A stretch of DNA of 64,000 nucleotides from a virus. Position numbers and translations under genes: made by a program. Below, piece after piece: positions 1-8,192 of the stretch. The stretch spans positions 23,893 through 87,892 of the IMG/VR virus record IMGVR_UViG_3300045303_000221; one strand, written 5' to 3'. Each line of letters starts with the position of its first letter. Positions within the stretch are counted from its first letter, which is position 1. The notes beneath the pieces are model-generated. The model saw nothing but the letters and a program-made list of their open reading frames with translations, was not told where the DNA came from and did not search any database.

Positions 1-24
1 TCCCGCGGGCCTCTGTCCGCGGGC

Positions 25-240
25 GTGATCCGTCCCGGGGACGAGTGGGTACTGGTGGAGCTTCGGGACGGCGTGTGGAACGTCTCGCTGCTCCATCAGC
101 CCCCTCGCGGCTACCCGACGGAGGTGTGCCGGTGCGAGCGGCGCACGCGGTGGGGCGCGGGTCGAGCAGCGCGACGGATGCTGGACGGCTGGCGGCCACG
201 AGGTCGGAAGCCGCGGGAGTGGACGGTGCACCCGTGGTGA
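25..240 (+). CDS. Hypothetical protein, 71 aa
   Basis: GTG start 24 bases inside the window, so an earlier start outside cannot be excluded. The N-terminal half reads as a folded small protein (Trp/Val-rich strands) and the C-terminal half is very Arg-rich. No family recognised. Its stop TGA overlaps a GTG (237) that could start the next gene. Confidence 0.5.
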   Translation: MIRPGDEWVLVELRDGVWNVSLLHQPPRGYPTEVCRCERRTRWGAGRAARRMLDGWRPRGRKPREWTVHPW

Positions 241-275
241 CAGAACGTGCGACACTGACCCCCCAGGAGGGGACG

Positions 276-632
276 ATGCGAACGGGACCACGGAAGACGA
301 GGGACGTGCTGCGGCGGCGTCTGGAGCACCTGGAGGCGAGGATCAGCGCCTCGCGGTCTTCGGATGGCGTGGACCTGTCGTTCGACCGCGCTGAATGCGC
401 GGCCCTGCGCTCCGCGATCCACGCTGTGGAGCGGACGATCATCCCCACGGAGGGGACGGCGCTGGTGCTGCGCGATGGCCGGGACGGCGGCGCGCAGTTG
501 CTGCTCGTGACGGACGGCGACGAGGTGGCCGAGGTGAATGCCTCGATCATCGATGGCCGGGTGCAGCTTGTCGCGAAGGGCGACGTGCTGGTGCGCTGGG
601 ACAGCGAGGTCGAGAGCGCGGACGTAGGCTGA
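276..632 (+). CDS. Hypothetical protein with N-terminal helix, 118 aa
   Basis: ATG 276 is preceded by a strong AGGAGGGG ribosome-binding site. GTG 237 in the same frame, overlapping the upstream stop, is the alternative start and would add 13 residues. The N-terminus is a charged helix (RRRLEHLEARIS), followed by beta-rich sequence. Function unknown. It lies just upstream of a methyltransferase gene. Confidence 0.6.
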   Translation: MRTGPRKTRDVLRRRLEHLEARISASRSSDGVDLSFDRAECAALRSAIHAVERTIIPTEGTALVLRDGRDGGAQLLLVTDGDEVAEVNASIIDGRVQLVAKGDVLVRWDSEVESADVG

Positions 633-634
633 GC

Positions 635-1969
635 GTGGAGTGGGCGCTGGACGACGGCGACGTGCGGATCGCGCTGGGCGACGCGGCAGAGCGGCTGCGC
701 GAGATGGCCTCGGGGTCGGTGCAGATGGTCTGCTCCAGCCCGCCGTTCTGGGGTCTACGCGACTACGGGACGGGCACATGGGAGGGCGGCGATCCGGAGC
801 ATGAGCACGACCGGGTGGGCGCACGCGGCGGTAGGGGCGGCTCCGGATCGCCGGGCAAGAACACGGTCGGCGCGACCCCGGCGACGGTGCCGGTGCCGGA
901 GTGCTCGTGCGGCGCGCTCTACGTTGATCCGCAGATCGGGATGGAGGAGACGCCGGACGAGTGGGCGGCGCGGCTCGTGGGCGTGTACCGCGAGTGCCGC
1001 CGCGTGCTCCGCGACGACGGCGTGATGTTCGTGGAGGTCGGCGACAGCTACTCCGGGACTCCCCACTGGGGAGGGAACAACGGTCTGGGTCATCCTCCGA
1101 CCGATGCGCAGGCCGGTGGGCAGAGGGGGGCGCGTCGGAGCAACGTCGCCGACGCGATCAAGCCGAAGGACATGATCGGCCAGCCGTGGCTGCTCGCGTT
1201 CGCGCTCCGTGCCGACGGGTGGTTCCTGCGCTCGGAGATCATCTGGGCGAAGGCGAACCCGATGCCCGAGTCCGTCACGGACCGCGTGACGCGGGCGCAC
1301 TCCACGGTGTTCATGCTGTCGAAGCGGCCACGCTACTTCTGGGACGCGGACGCGATTCGCGAGGCGTACATCATGGACGGCCGGAAGGTGACGACGGTGA
1401 CCGGCACCGACGCTTCTGCGCAGCACCGCGACGGCGAGCGGTGGCCGAACCCAATGGGCGCGAACGCCCGCAGCGTGTGGACTCTCGCGACCGAGCCGAC
1501 GCCGTTCGCGCACTTCGCCACCTGGCCGCAGGCGCTGGTCGAGCGGATGGTGAAGGCGAGCACGAGCGAGTACGGATGCTGCGTGGCGTGCGGCGCTCCG
1601 TGGCGGCGCGTGGTGGAGCGCGAGGGCGAGTCCACTGGGGAGCGGCTGGCCCGGAAGACGAAGCGGGACGCCGCCGCGCCGATCGCACCGCGTAGCGATG
1701 GCGGCTTGACGCAGCACGCGGCGGGGAGCCTGCTCGCCGTTCCCCGCGAGGCTCGGATGGTCGGCTGGGAGCCGACGTGCCAGTGCGGCGTCGGCCCGGA
1801 GACGATCCCGGCGACGCGGCCGTGCGTGGTGCTCGACCCGTTCATGGGATCGGGCACAACGGCGCTGGTCGCGCGGCGGCTCGGGAGGCACGCCGTCGGG
1901 GTGGAGTTGAACCCGGACTACCTGGGCATCGCGGCGCGGCGGCTCCAGCAGTTGTCGCTGCTCGCGTGA
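635..1969 (+). CDS. Beta-class DNA methyltransferase (N4-C or N6-A type), 444 aa
   Basis: Transfers a methyl group from S-adenosylmethionine to an exocyclic base amine in DNA. The catalytic motif SPPFWGLRDYG is near residue 35 and the SAM-binding motif DPFMGSGTT near residue 401. This circular order (motif IV before motif I) is typical of beta-class enzymes. A central insert carries CxxC pairs (CCVACGAP near 315, CQCG near 382) that could bind zinc. GTG 635 sits 2 bases after the previous stop. No cognate restriction gene is adjacent, so it may be a solitary enzyme protecting phage DNA from host restriction. Exact base specificity cannot be read from the sequence. Confidence 0.9.
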   Translation: MEWALDDGDVRIALGDAAERLREMASGSVQMVCSSPPFWGLRDYGTGTWEGGDPEHEHDRVGARGGRGGSGSPGKNTVGATPATVPVPECSCGALYVDPQIGMEETPDEWAARLVGVYRECRRVLRDDGVMFVEVGDSYSGTPHWGGNNGLGHPPTDAQAGGQRGARRSNVADAIKPKDMIGQPWLLAFALRADGWFLRSEIIWAKANPMPESVTDRVTRAHSTVFMLSKRPRYFWDADAIREAYIMDGRKVTTVTGTDASAQHRDGERWPNPMGANARSVWTLATEPTPFAHFATWPQALVERMVKASTSEYGCCVACGAPWRRVVEREGESTGERLARKTKRDAAAPIAPRSDGGLTQHAAGSLLAVPREARMVGWEPTCQCGVGPETIPATRPCVVLDPFMGSGTTALVARRLGRHAVGVELNPDYLGIAARRLQQLSLLA

Positions 1970-1992
1970 CCCCGCTGTGATCGTTGGTCGTG

Positions 1993-1998
1993 TACGCT
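1993..1998 (+). promoter_or_regulatory. Candidate leaderless -10 box TACGCT
   Basis: TACGCT lies 8 bases before ATG 2007, with no Shine-Dalgarno between them. Confidence 0.4.
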
Positions 1999-2006
1999 CG
2001 CAGTCG

Positions 2007-2507
2007 ATGGCGGACCGTGGGCGTCACGAGCGGCAAGAGGTGGAACGGCGGGTGGCCCGAGAGCTAGGCCGGATCGCCGACGCCCTGGAGGCGCGCGTGC
2101 GTCGGCGCGACAAACTGCCCGCGTGGGCGGAGAGGATGGAAGCGAAGATGGCGGATCTCGATCAGGCGATTCTCGACCTGCAGGCGGCAACGAAGTCGGT
2201 CGTGGAGGACGCGAAGAACGCGGTCGTGAACGAGCTTCACCGGCTCTCGGACGAGGTGCGCAACGCGCCCGACACGGACGCGGCGGCCGAGAAGATCAGC
2301 GCGGTAGCGGAGTCGCTGTCGCAGGCGGCGGTGGACATGAAGTCGGCGGTGGACGAGACGGACGGCGACGAAGCCGCTCCGGCCGACCCCGGCACCGGCG
2401 AGGCTCCGGCGGACGGCACAGCGGAGCCGCTGCCCGACCTGCCCGGCGACCCGGTGAACACCGAGGATCTGGGCACCGGCGACGGCGGCGACCTCCCCCC
2501 CGCCTGA
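2007..2507 (+). CDS. Coiled-coil protein with acidic, Pro-rich tail, 166 aa
   Basis: Residues about 5-115 are almost continuously helical and charged (coiled coil). The rest is acidic and Pro/Gly/Ala-rich, probably disordered. ATG 2007 was chosen because a TANNNT box lies 8 bases upstream; a GTG at 1977 would add 10 residues. Length and architecture would fit a scaffold-like or adaptor protein, but no family was recognised. A strong terminator follows at 2534. Confidence 0.65.
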   Translation: MADRGRHERQEVERRVARELGRIADALEARVRRRDKLPAWAERMEAKMADLDQAILDLQAATKSVVEDAKNAVVNELHRLSDEVRNAPDTDAAAEKISAVAESLSQAAVDMKSAVDETDGDEAAPADPGTGEAPADGTAEPLPDLPGDPVNTEDLGTGDGGDLPPA

Positions 2508-2533
2508 CCGACCCCTCACGCCCGATGATGTAG

Positions 2534-2559
2534 CGAAGCCCGGCTCCGGCCGGGCTTCG
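2534..2559 (+). terminator. Terminator hairpin
   Basis: Perfect 10-bp stem CGAAGCCCGG / CCGGGCTTCG with a 6-base loop, followed by TCGTTCT. It separates the upstream unit from the promoter at 2568. Confidence 0.8.
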
Positions 2560-2567
2560 TCGTTCTA

Positions 2568-2586
2568 GCTCACGACGTGTTATACT
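2568..2586 (+). promoter_or_regulatory. Regulon operator-promoter (site 1)
   Basis: CACGACGTG palindrome at 2571-2579 followed by -10 TATACT at 2581-2586 (centre 6 bp from the -10). The leader then has a 7-bp hairpin TGCGGGG/CCCCGCA (2592-2610) and GAGAGGAG before ATG 2628. Confidence 0.75.
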
Positions 2587-2627
2587 TGGGGTGCGGGGAG
2601 AGTCCCCGCAGAGAGGAGACGCAGGAC

Positions 2628-3104
2628 ATGACCCGACGGTATGTGAGTTGCGCGGAGACGGCGAAGCTGGTTCGCGCCGCACTCAAGGCGAAGTTCCCGG
2701 GGGTGAAGTTCTCGGTCCGATCCCACACCTACTCGGGTGGGGCGTCGATCGACGTGACGTGGCTGGATGGGCCGACCGGCAAGGACGTGGCGCTGGTGAC
2801 GGAGCTTTACCGCGGCTCGACCTTCGACGGGATGATCGATCTGAGGACGAGCCACACGACGCTGCTCGCCAGCCCGGACGGGTCGGTCGAGGAGGTTCAC
2901 TTCGCAGCGGACTACGTGTTCACGCACCGCAACCTGTCGCCGGAGTTCCAGGCGACCCTGGGCGCGATGTACGAGGCGGAGTACGGCGCGGTGTACGACC
3001 GCGAGGCGTACGACAACAGCGCCGACCACTACTACCGCAAGCTCGTGAGCGAGACGTGGGGGCCGCTGCGGAAGGTCGCGAAGATGGAAGGGGCGACGAG
3101 GTGA
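2628..3104 (+). CDS. LPD29-like polyvalent-associated domain protein, 158 aa
   Basis: The N-terminal 75 residues (CAETAKLVRAALKAKFPG, KFSVRSHTYSGG, VTWLDGPT) match my recollection of the 'large polyvalent protein associated domain 29', usually found in giant mobile-element proteins and here standing alone. The C-terminal half is Tyr-rich and helical. First gene of an operon driven by regulon site 1. Biochemical function unknown. Confidence 0.75.
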   Translation: MTRRYVSCAETAKLVRAALKAKFPGVKFSVRSHTYSGGASIDVTWLDGPTGKDVALVTELYRGSTFDGMIDLRTSHTTLLASPDGSVEEVHFAADYVFTHRNLSPEFQATLGAMYEAEYGAVYDREAYDNSADHYYRKLVSETWGPLRKVAKMEGATR

Positions 3105-3394
3105 AGACCTCCATCCGGATCGCGCGGGTGCTGGACTCTGCGTCCGATCAGGTGCTCGCTTCCGGGGAGGGTGTGGAGGCCGCGATCGAACTCGGCATCC
3201 GCGCCGTCCCCCGCAACCAGGCCCCGACGAAGGCGGCTGTCATCGACCACCTGTGCATGTGGTGGAACGGCGTCGGTCAGATGAAGTCGAAGAACTACTG
3301 GACGTGGGACCGCATCCGCGACTACTTCGACAACGCGCCGAACCGGGCGAGCCTGCTCAACCAGTGCGCCGACTTCTGGCGCGGAGGGAACTGA
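3101..3394 (+). CDS. Hypothetical protein, 97 aa
   Basis: GTG 3101 overlaps the previous stop (GTGA), implying translational coupling. The sequence looks globular, with Trp/Tyr-rich helices in the C-terminal half (CMWWNGVGQ, YWTWDRIRDYF). No family recognised. Confidence 0.65.
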   Translation: MKTSIRIARVLDSASDQVLASGEGVEAAIELGIRAVPRNQAPTKAAVIDHLCMWWNGVGQMKSKNYWTWDRIRDYFDNAPNRASLLNQCADFWRGGN

Positions 3395-3579
3395 TGGCGA
3401 TGAACAAGCGCGAAGGCATCCGCTACCACGTGGACGCGCTCCCGCACGGCCGGGGGCAGATGGTGGCCGACCTGATCGACGGCGGCAAGCTCGTGCAGAC
3501 GTGGCCGGTCGGAAGCCCGGCCCCGTTCGACACGGTGCAGCGCGCGGCTGATGAGGCGAACGGCGAGCGCCGGGCATGA
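3394..3579 (+). CDS. Hypothetical small protein, 61 aa
   Basis: ATG 3394 overlaps the preceding TGA; an in-frame ATG at 3400 is the alternative. The first 45 residues form a plausible small alpha/beta fold. No family recognised. Confidence 0.6.
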   Translation: MAMNKREGIRYHVDALPHGRGQMVADLIDGGKLVQTWPVGSPAPFDTVQRAADEANGERRA

Positions 3580-4061
3580 CGCTCGCGCCGGGTGATCGTG
3601 TCGCCTACGAGGCGCACGGCAACTTCGTGGTGATCGGCGACGACCACTGGCCGGGCAGGATCGGCTACGTGCTCGCCGTCGATCAGTCCTCCGCCGCCGT
3701 CGTCTGGGAGGGCGGCAGCACGAGCACGCTGCCGTTCTCGCGGCTGCGGCTGATCGCGCCGGAGCGGTTCTGTCAGATGTGCTTCCGCAACGTGTACCTC
3801 GCGCACGGCGTGCAGACCGGGCACCTGATGGAGTGGGTGCCGGACAGCGAGGGCGAGGTGACGCTGATCGGCGGCCGGGCGGTGTCGCTGGATTCGACGG
3901 AGGCTGACCGGCAGGTGCGGCGGCGGAAGATGATGCGCGCGAACGAGGAGATCAACAGGCTCGTCGCGCACTGGCGCATCTGCTCGTCGTCGCCGAAGTA
4001 CGTGGGTGTACCATCCCGACGTGGCTCACGACGTAGGCCAACTAGCGATCACCCGTCCTGA
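3576..4061 (+). CDS. Hypothetical protein with KOW-like N-terminus, 161 aa
   Basis: ATG 3576 overlaps the previous stop. The N-terminal 60 residues (MTLAPGDRVAYEAHG...GRIGYVLAV...VVWEGG) read as a small beta-barrel resembling a KOW/SH3-type domain. The C-terminal tail is Arg-rich and overlaps the next gene by 41 bases. Role unknown. Confidence 0.6.
   Translation: MTLAPGDRVAYEAHGNFVVIGDDHWPGRIGYVLAVDQSSAAVVWEGGSTSTLPFSRLRLIAPERFCQMCFRNVYLAHGVQTGHLMEWVPDSEGEVTLIGGRAVSLDSTEADRQVRRRKMMRANEEINRLVAHWRICSSSPKYVGVPSRRGSRRRPTSDHPS
4009..4014 (+). promoter_or_regulatory. Candidate leaderless -10 box TACCAT
   Basis: TACCAT is 6 bases before GTG 4021, inside the 3' end of the upstream gene. An operator-like GCTCACGACGT lies at 4024-4034, just after the inferred +1. 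Confidence 0.55.
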
Positions 4062-4278
4062 GCGGGCCTGGGACGTGCACCGGCTGACCGAGCGTCAGCA
4101 CGGCGTGCTGGAGTGGGCGCGGCTGCACGGCGACGTGCGTACCCGCGAGCTTCGCCGGGCGCATGGCTACTCGCGGCCGTCGGCGGCGTTGAAGGTGTTG
4201 GAGCGGCGGGGTCTGCTGCGGAAGGTCGGGCGCGGCCGGTACGTGCCGGTCGCCGCGCCGACCGAGGTGGCGGCATGA
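4021..4278 (+). CDS. Winged-helix DNA-binding protein, 85 aa; candidate regulator
   Basis: Residues about 24-75 form a helix-turn-helix plus wing (LTERQHGVLEWARLHG, TRELRRAHGYSRPSAALKVL, GLLRKVGRGRYVPV), as in small phage transcription factors. GTG 4021 was chosen because TACCAT lies 6 bases upstream with no Shine-Dalgarno. The first codons contain CACGACGTA, an 8/9 match to the window-wide operator core, so this protein could bind its own start and be the regulon's regulator. That link is inference. Confidence 0.65.
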   Translation: MAHDVGQLAITRPERAWDVHRLTERQHGVLEWARLHGDVRTRELRRAHGYSRPSAALKVLERRGLLRKVGRGRYVPVAAPTEVAA

Positions 4279-4394
4279 AGATGCTGGCGGCGCTCGGTCT
4301 GATCCTGTGGCTGGCCGCCGACTCGCGGTTCGGGCTGATCCTGTTCTCGGGCAGCCTCGCGCTGGCGCTGATGAGCAGCGGGAGGACGGCGTGA
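4275..4394 (+). CDS. Small membrane protein, 39 aa
   Basis: ATG 4275 overlaps the preceding stop (ATGA). Almost the whole protein is hydrophobic, with two short membrane-compatible stretches (MLAALGLILWLAA, FGLILFSGSLALALM). No function can be assigned. Confidence 0.6.
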   Translation: MKMLAALGLILWLAADSRFGLILFSGSLALALMSSGRTA

Positions 4395-4876
4395 CGACGG
4401 ACGTGAAGCCGACGTTCACCGGGCCGGGCGGGAGCGCGTGGGAAGTGGCCGTGCCGGACGCGCCGGGCCACGGGCAGGTGTGCCAGTGGCTGCTGTTCGC
4501 GCCCACCGCGCACCCGTTCTGGAACTTCCACGTCATCACGGTCGCGCACCTGCTGCCGATCGAGGGCGTGAAGGACGCGCACGTCCAGTTCCCGGGCGCG
4601 TCGCACGAAATGCTCGTGCTGGCGCTCGATCCGGAGACGGAGGACGCGATCGACCCGGCTGACGCCGCGACGCAGAAGCAGTGGATGCAGCCGCCGGACG
4701 CCGTGGTGCAGTTCATCGTCGCGAACGACGAGCAGGCGTGCGCCGTGGCGCGGTTCTCGGCGCAGGCCGTGACGCAGGGACTGATCGCCCCGGACTCGGA
4801 CTTCAGGCAAGCGTGGGAGGTGGGCGTGGCGGCGACGGCTGAGCACGTCCGGCTCGGCGAGCACCCGGAGGGCTGA
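4391..4876 (+). CDS. Hypothetical protein upstream of terminase, 161 aa
   Basis: GTG 4391 overlaps the previous stop, and the gene overlaps the terminase start by one base. The middle has a distinctive HPFWNFHVITVAHLLPIEGV segment. Position would fit a terminase small subunit, but there is no helix-turn-helix and no matching family was recognised. Left unassigned. Confidence 0.65.
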   Translation: MTTDVKPTFTGPGGSAWEVAVPDAPGHGQVCQWLLFAPTAHPFWNFHVITVAHLLPIEGVKDAHVQFPGASHEMLVLALDPETEDAIDPADAATQKQWMQPPDAVVQFIVANDEQACAVARFSAQAVTQGLIAPDSDFRQAWEVGVAATAEHVRLGEHPEG

Positions 4877-6648
4877 TGCCGTCGCACGCGATCACCACGC
4901 TGCGCGGGAAGATGGCCGGGGCGGCGACGCGGCGGCTCAACGAGGCGCGCGCGGTGCAGGCGCGGAAGGTCAGCGAGACGGGCTTCTACGAGTGGGCGCT
5001 GCGCATCCCGGAGCCGAAGACGGGGACGCTCGACTTCGACAAGTTCCCGTTCCAGAAAGAGATGTACCAGGAGTCCGGCGAGCGCGAGATCGTGGTGAAG
5101 AAGGCCACCCAGATCGGCGTGTCGGCGTACCTGATCCGGTGGTCGCTGTTCTACGCCGACACGCGCGGCTGGTCGGTGCTCTACATCTTCCCGACGGTGA
5201 AGCAGTTGTACGACCTGTCGGACGCGCGGGTGCAGCCGCTGATCGACAACACGGAGTACCTGCGCGGCCGGGTGCCGCGCACGCGGGTGCAGAACAAGGG
5301 CCTGAAGGGCGTCGGCCTCGGGCTGGTCTACTTCCGCGGCTCGGAGCGCAAGCGGGCGCTCGACTCGGTGGACGCGGACGCCATCGCCTTCGATGAGTAC
5401 GACACGCTGACGCAGGACAACCTGCCGGACGCCGAGCGGCGCGTGTCCGGCTCCGAGCACGGCCTGCTGCGCCGCGTCGGCGTGCCGTCGGTGCCGGACT
5501 TCGGGGTCAGCGCGGGGTACGAGCGCAGCGACCAGCGGCGGTGGCTGACGAAGTGCGAGGGGTGCGGCGAGTGGCAGCCGATCGACTTCTGGAAGAACGT
5601 GGACCAGGAGCGGATGATGGTCGTCTGTTTCGTGTGCCGGAAGCCGCTGGAGGTGGAGCGCGGCGAGTGGGTGGCGCAGTACCCGGAGCGCGACGTGCGC
5701 GGCTACCACGCGCCGCGGCTGATCGTGCCGCGCATCGCTCGGAACGAGAACGGTGCTCTGGAGGGCATCGTCAAGGAGAGCAAGAAGCGGAAGCCGTACG
5801 AGGTCACCGTCTTCCACAACAAGGACCTGGCCGAGGACTACGCACCGGCGGAGGGGCGGCTGACGCTGGCGGCCATCCAGGCGGCGCAGACGGCGGGCGG
5901 CGGCTACGCGCAGTTGACGGGGTACACCGGCGACCGGCTGGTGACGATGGGCGTGGACGTGGCGTCCACCCGGAACCTGAACGTGCGGATCTCTGAGCAC
6001 CTGCGCGACGGCGTGAAGCGGGCGCTCTACATCGGGGAGGCCAAGAGCTTCGATGAGGTGGGCGAGTTGATCCGCCGGTTCCGGGTGAACATGACGGCGA
6101 TCGACCACCTGCCCGAGCACCGGCTGGCGATGGGCCTGGCGGAGCAGTACGCGGGCCTCGTCTACCTGGTGAACTACTCGGCTCCGAAGGTGGGGCCGGT
6201 GCTGACCGTGAATGAGGGGCTGCGGACGGCGAGCGTGCGGCGGACGGAGGCGATCGACGCGACGTTCCAGCAGATGCGCGAGCAGCGCAACCACCTGCCG
6301 ATCGACCTGCCGGAGGGCTACGCGCAGCAGATGACGACGCTCGTGCGGCACGTGACGGTGGACGAGTCGGACAAGGTGGTCGTGAGCTACAAGGCGACCG
6401 GCCCGCACGACTATGCGCAGGCCGAGGTGTACGACCTGATCGCGGGCGAGTTGTGGACGTTCCGGCAGGCCGTCGATGCCGAGATGCAGTCGGAGCTTCG
6501 GCCGCTCGATGACATGCTGGAGTTTGAGCGCAGCGCGCTGTCGGACGAGAGCGTCGGCTACTCGCCGGGGCCGAGCCTGGACGAGGGGTTCGCGGAGGAT
6601 GAACTGCCGGACTACGACGATCCCGAGGTGGCTGGCGGCGACTGGTGA
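4876..6648 (+). CDS. terL: Terminase large subunit, GpA-like, 590 aa
   Basis: ATP-driven DNA packaging motor with a nuclease that cuts concatemers. A Walker-A-like segment KKATQIGVSAYLIRW lies near residue 75 and Walker B IAFDEYDTL near 171. Two CxxC pairs (CEGCGEW near 226 and CFVCRKPL) form the zinc insert seen in lambda-type GpA proteins. The nuclease domain starts near 355 with MGVDVAS, followed by IDHLPE and a terminal HDYAQAEVYDLIA segment. Length is normal. The C-terminal about 45 residues are acidic. The portal gene is about 20 kb downstream, an unusually long separation. Confidence 0.93.
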   Translation: MPSHAITTLRGKMAGAATRRLNEARAVQARKVSETGFYEWALRIPEPKTGTLDFDKFPFQKEMYQESGEREIVVKKATQIGVSAYLIRWSLFYADTRGWSVLYIFPTVKQLYDLSDARVQPLIDNTEYLRGRVPRTRVQNKGLKGVGLGLVYFRGSERKRALDSVDADAIAFDEYDTLTQDNLPDAERRVSGSEHGLLRRVGVPSVPDFGVSAGYERSDQRRWLTKCEGCGEWQPIDFWKNVDQERMMVVCFVCRKPLEVERGEWVAQYPERDVRGYHAPRLIVPRIARNENGALEGIVKESKKRKPYEVTVFHNKDLAEDYAPAEGRLTLAAIQAAQTAGGGYAQLTGYTGDRLVTMGVDVASTRNLNVRISEHLRDGVKRALYIGEAKSFDEVGELIRRFRVNMTAIDHLPEHRLAMGLAEQYAGLVYLVNYSAPKVGPVLTVNEGLRTASVRRTEAIDATFQQMREQRNHLPIDLPEGYAQQMTTLVRHVTVDESDKVVVSYKATGPHDYAQAEVYDLIAGELWTFRQAVDAEMQSELRPLDDMLEFERSALSDESVGYSPGPSLDEGFAEDELPDYDDPEVAGGDW

Positions 6649-6851
6649 GCGATCAGTACGGGAAGCGGTGGCGCGGCGGGGTGGACTGGCACAAGTGGGG
6701 CGTCGCGCTGATCGTGATGGTCGGCGAGTCGCGCGACGTGCCGGGGGACACGACGGTCATGTACGTGGAGCCGTGGCAGATCCACGTGCAGGTCGGGCCG
6801 TGGTGGGGCGACGTGCGTGGCCGGTTCCCGGACACGCCTGGGCCTGCCTAG
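6645..6851 (+). CDS. Hypothetical Trp-rich protein, 68 aa
   Basis: GTG 6645 overlaps the terminase stop (GTGA). Trp-rich beta-like sequence (WRGGVDWHKWGVALIVMV). The stop TAG touches the next operator. No family recognised. Confidence 0.6.
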   Translation: MSDQYGKRWRGGVDWHKWGVALIVMVGESRDVPGDTTVMYVEPWQIHVQVGPWWGDVRGRFPDTPGPA

Positions 6852-6869
6852 CTCACGACGTGCTATACT
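6851..6869 (+). promoter_or_regulatory. Regulon operator-promoter (site 2)
   Basis: CACGACGTG at 6854-6862, then TATACT at 6864-6869 (centre to -10 is 6 bp). The leader hairpin TGCGGGG/CCCCGCA (6875-6893) precedes GAGAGG. Nearly identical to site 1. Confidence 0.75.
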
Positions 6870-6909
6870 TGGGGTGCGGGGAGGGACCCCGCAGAGAGGC
6901 AGGTGCGAC

Positions 6910-7185
6910 ATGGGCACGACGAGGACCCCGACCTTCCGCGTGGAGGCGACCTCGGTACGGCTGCGCGACGGCAAGCGGTTCCACGAGGTGCTGCTCGGCT
7001 GGCGCGGCACGGCGACGGACGCGAAGCTCGCGGAGTGGGTCGAGACGTTCGACACGGCGACCGCGCCGGGCGGCGTGAACGCCCACCTCGGGCAGCACCA
7101 GACGACGCGCGCGAAGGTCGTCCGGCAGACCACCGGCGAGACGGTCGCGACGTTCGTCCGCCCGATGTTTGAGGCGGTGGCGTGA
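6910..7185 (+). CDS. Hypothetical protein, 91 aa
   Basis: First gene behind regulon site 2, with GAGAGGCAGG upstream of ATG 6910. A soluble alpha/beta-looking protein rich in Thr. No recognised family. Confidence 0.65.
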   Translation: MGTTRTPTFRVEATSVRLRDGKRFHEVLLGWRGTATDAKLAEWVETFDTATAPGGVNAHLGQHQTTRAKVVRQTTGETVATFVRPMFEAVA

Positions 7186-7445
7186 TGGCGGTTGACCACG
7201 CGACCTGGCCGTATCGCTACCCGAACACGTACGAGATGCACATGCGCAACGTCGTGACCGGCGAGGTGCGCCACGTGCTGGCGAAGGCGTTCGACTCCAC
7301 GACCGCGCTGGCGTACGTGCTGCGCAACGAGCGGACGGGCCAGTGGGTGCTGGACGGCTTCGTCTACGACGAGCAGACGGGCGGCGGAGGCCGTGCCGGG
7401 ACGCTCCACCCGCGGCAGGCCGGGACGCCGGGGTACGTGCCGTGA
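7185..7445 (+). CDS. Hypothetical protein, 86 aa
   Basis: ATG 7185 shares its A with the previous stop (TGATG); GTG 7182 is the alternative. Aromatic beta-rich N-terminus. The tail has GTLHPRQAGTPGYVP, only weakly like the recurring HPRDRRGRW motif. Function unknown. Confidence 0.6.
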   Translation: MAVDHATWPYRYPNTYEMHMRNVVTGEVRHVLAKAFDSTTALAYVLRNERTGQWVLDGFVYDEQTGGGGRAGTLHPRQAGTPGYVP

Positions 7446-7678
7446 CGGCGCTGCGCCGGGCGTTCGCCTGGGACCTGATCGGCTTCGACGGCGCGTGCCG
7501 GACGCTCCCGAACGGCCGGGCGGTGTGGGAGGCCGTGGACTACGACGACTCCCGCACGCCCGCCCGCCGGAAGGTGAAACTGTCGCGGCTCGTGGTGGAC
7601 GAGTCCGGGCTGCGGCAGGTGACGCGCTACGTCGATCCGGACCAGCCGATGGAAGTGCTGGCGGAGCCGTCGGCGTGA
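7442..7678 (+). CDS. Hypothetical protein, 78 aa
   Basis: GTG 7442 overlaps the previous stop. Compact soluble sequence with alternating hydrophobic strands. No recognised family. Translationally coupled to both neighbours. Confidence 0.6.
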   Translation: MTALRRAFAWDLIGFDGACRTLPNGRAVWEAVDYDDSRTPARRKVKLSRLVVDESGLRQVTRYVDPDQPMEVLAEPSA

Positions 7679-8154
7679 TCATCCTGGCGTTCATCGTGCT
7701 GTGCGCGTTCGCCCCGCTGATGTGGGAGATGTTCAAGACCGCGCTGGTCGTGGCCGGGTGGGCGCTGGTCGCGGCCTGGGCCGCGCTGGTCGCGGTGTGG
7801 TGGATCGCCGTTGTGATCGTGACGGCGGTCGGCGAGGCGTGGCTGTGGTGGCGCGCTCGGCGGCGGCGGCGGGCGGAGTTGCTGGCGGCGGGCAGGTTTG
7901 TGCTGGAGGGCAAGCCGGTGGTGCGGCCGGTGGCGCTCGCGAACCCGGAGTGGTGGGACCTGATTCCGGACGATGCGTTCGTGCCGCCGCTCGGGTGGCG
8001 GGTGCGCAAGAAGCTGCGGCTGCCTGCGCGTCCGCTGCCGCAGGTGCCGACGCCGGGCCGGGCTGCGCTGCCTCCTGCCACGGTGCTGCCGCCGCCGCCC
8101 GCGCGGAAGAAGAAGCCGTCCGCCGAGGGCGCTACGCTTCGATCCTCAACCTAG
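7675..8154 (+). CDS. Membrane protein, 159 aa
   Basis: GTG 7675 overlaps the previous stop. Residues about 1-58 form two membrane helices (MIILAFIVLCAFAPLMW; Trp/Ala/Val-rich second segment), followed by an RARRRRR positive-inside stretch and a Pro/Lys-rich cytoplasmic tail. Last gene of the unit, before the terminator at 8169. Role unknown. Confidence 0.65.
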   Translation: MIILAFIVLCAFAPLMWEMFKTALVVAGWALVAAWAALVAVWWIAVVIVTAVGEAWLWWRARRRRRAELLAAGRFVLEGKPVVRPVALANPEWWDLIPDDAFVPPLGWRVRKKLRLPARPLPQVPTPGRAALPPATVLPPPPARKKKPSAEGATLRSST

Positions 8155-8168
8155 TCACTCCCGACCGA

Positions 8169-8192
8169 AGCCCGCCCCTCCGGGGGCGGGCT
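8169..8192 (+). terminator. Terminator hairpin
   Basis: Perfect 10-bp stem AGCCCGCCCC / GGGGCGGGCT closed by a TCCG tetraloop. It ends the 6910-8154 unit just before the next regulon promoter. Confidence 0.75.

Noticed and set aside
4391-4876. Terminase small subunit assignment for the gene before terL
   Set aside because: Position fits but there is no helix-turn-helix or recognisable family; left as hypothetical.
4042-6408. 788-codon open frame on the minus strand opposite the terminase
   Set aside because: Composition is a GC-skew shadow (His/Arg/Leu/Val-rich, no domain) of a well-supported gene on the + strand; long antisense frames are expected at this GC.
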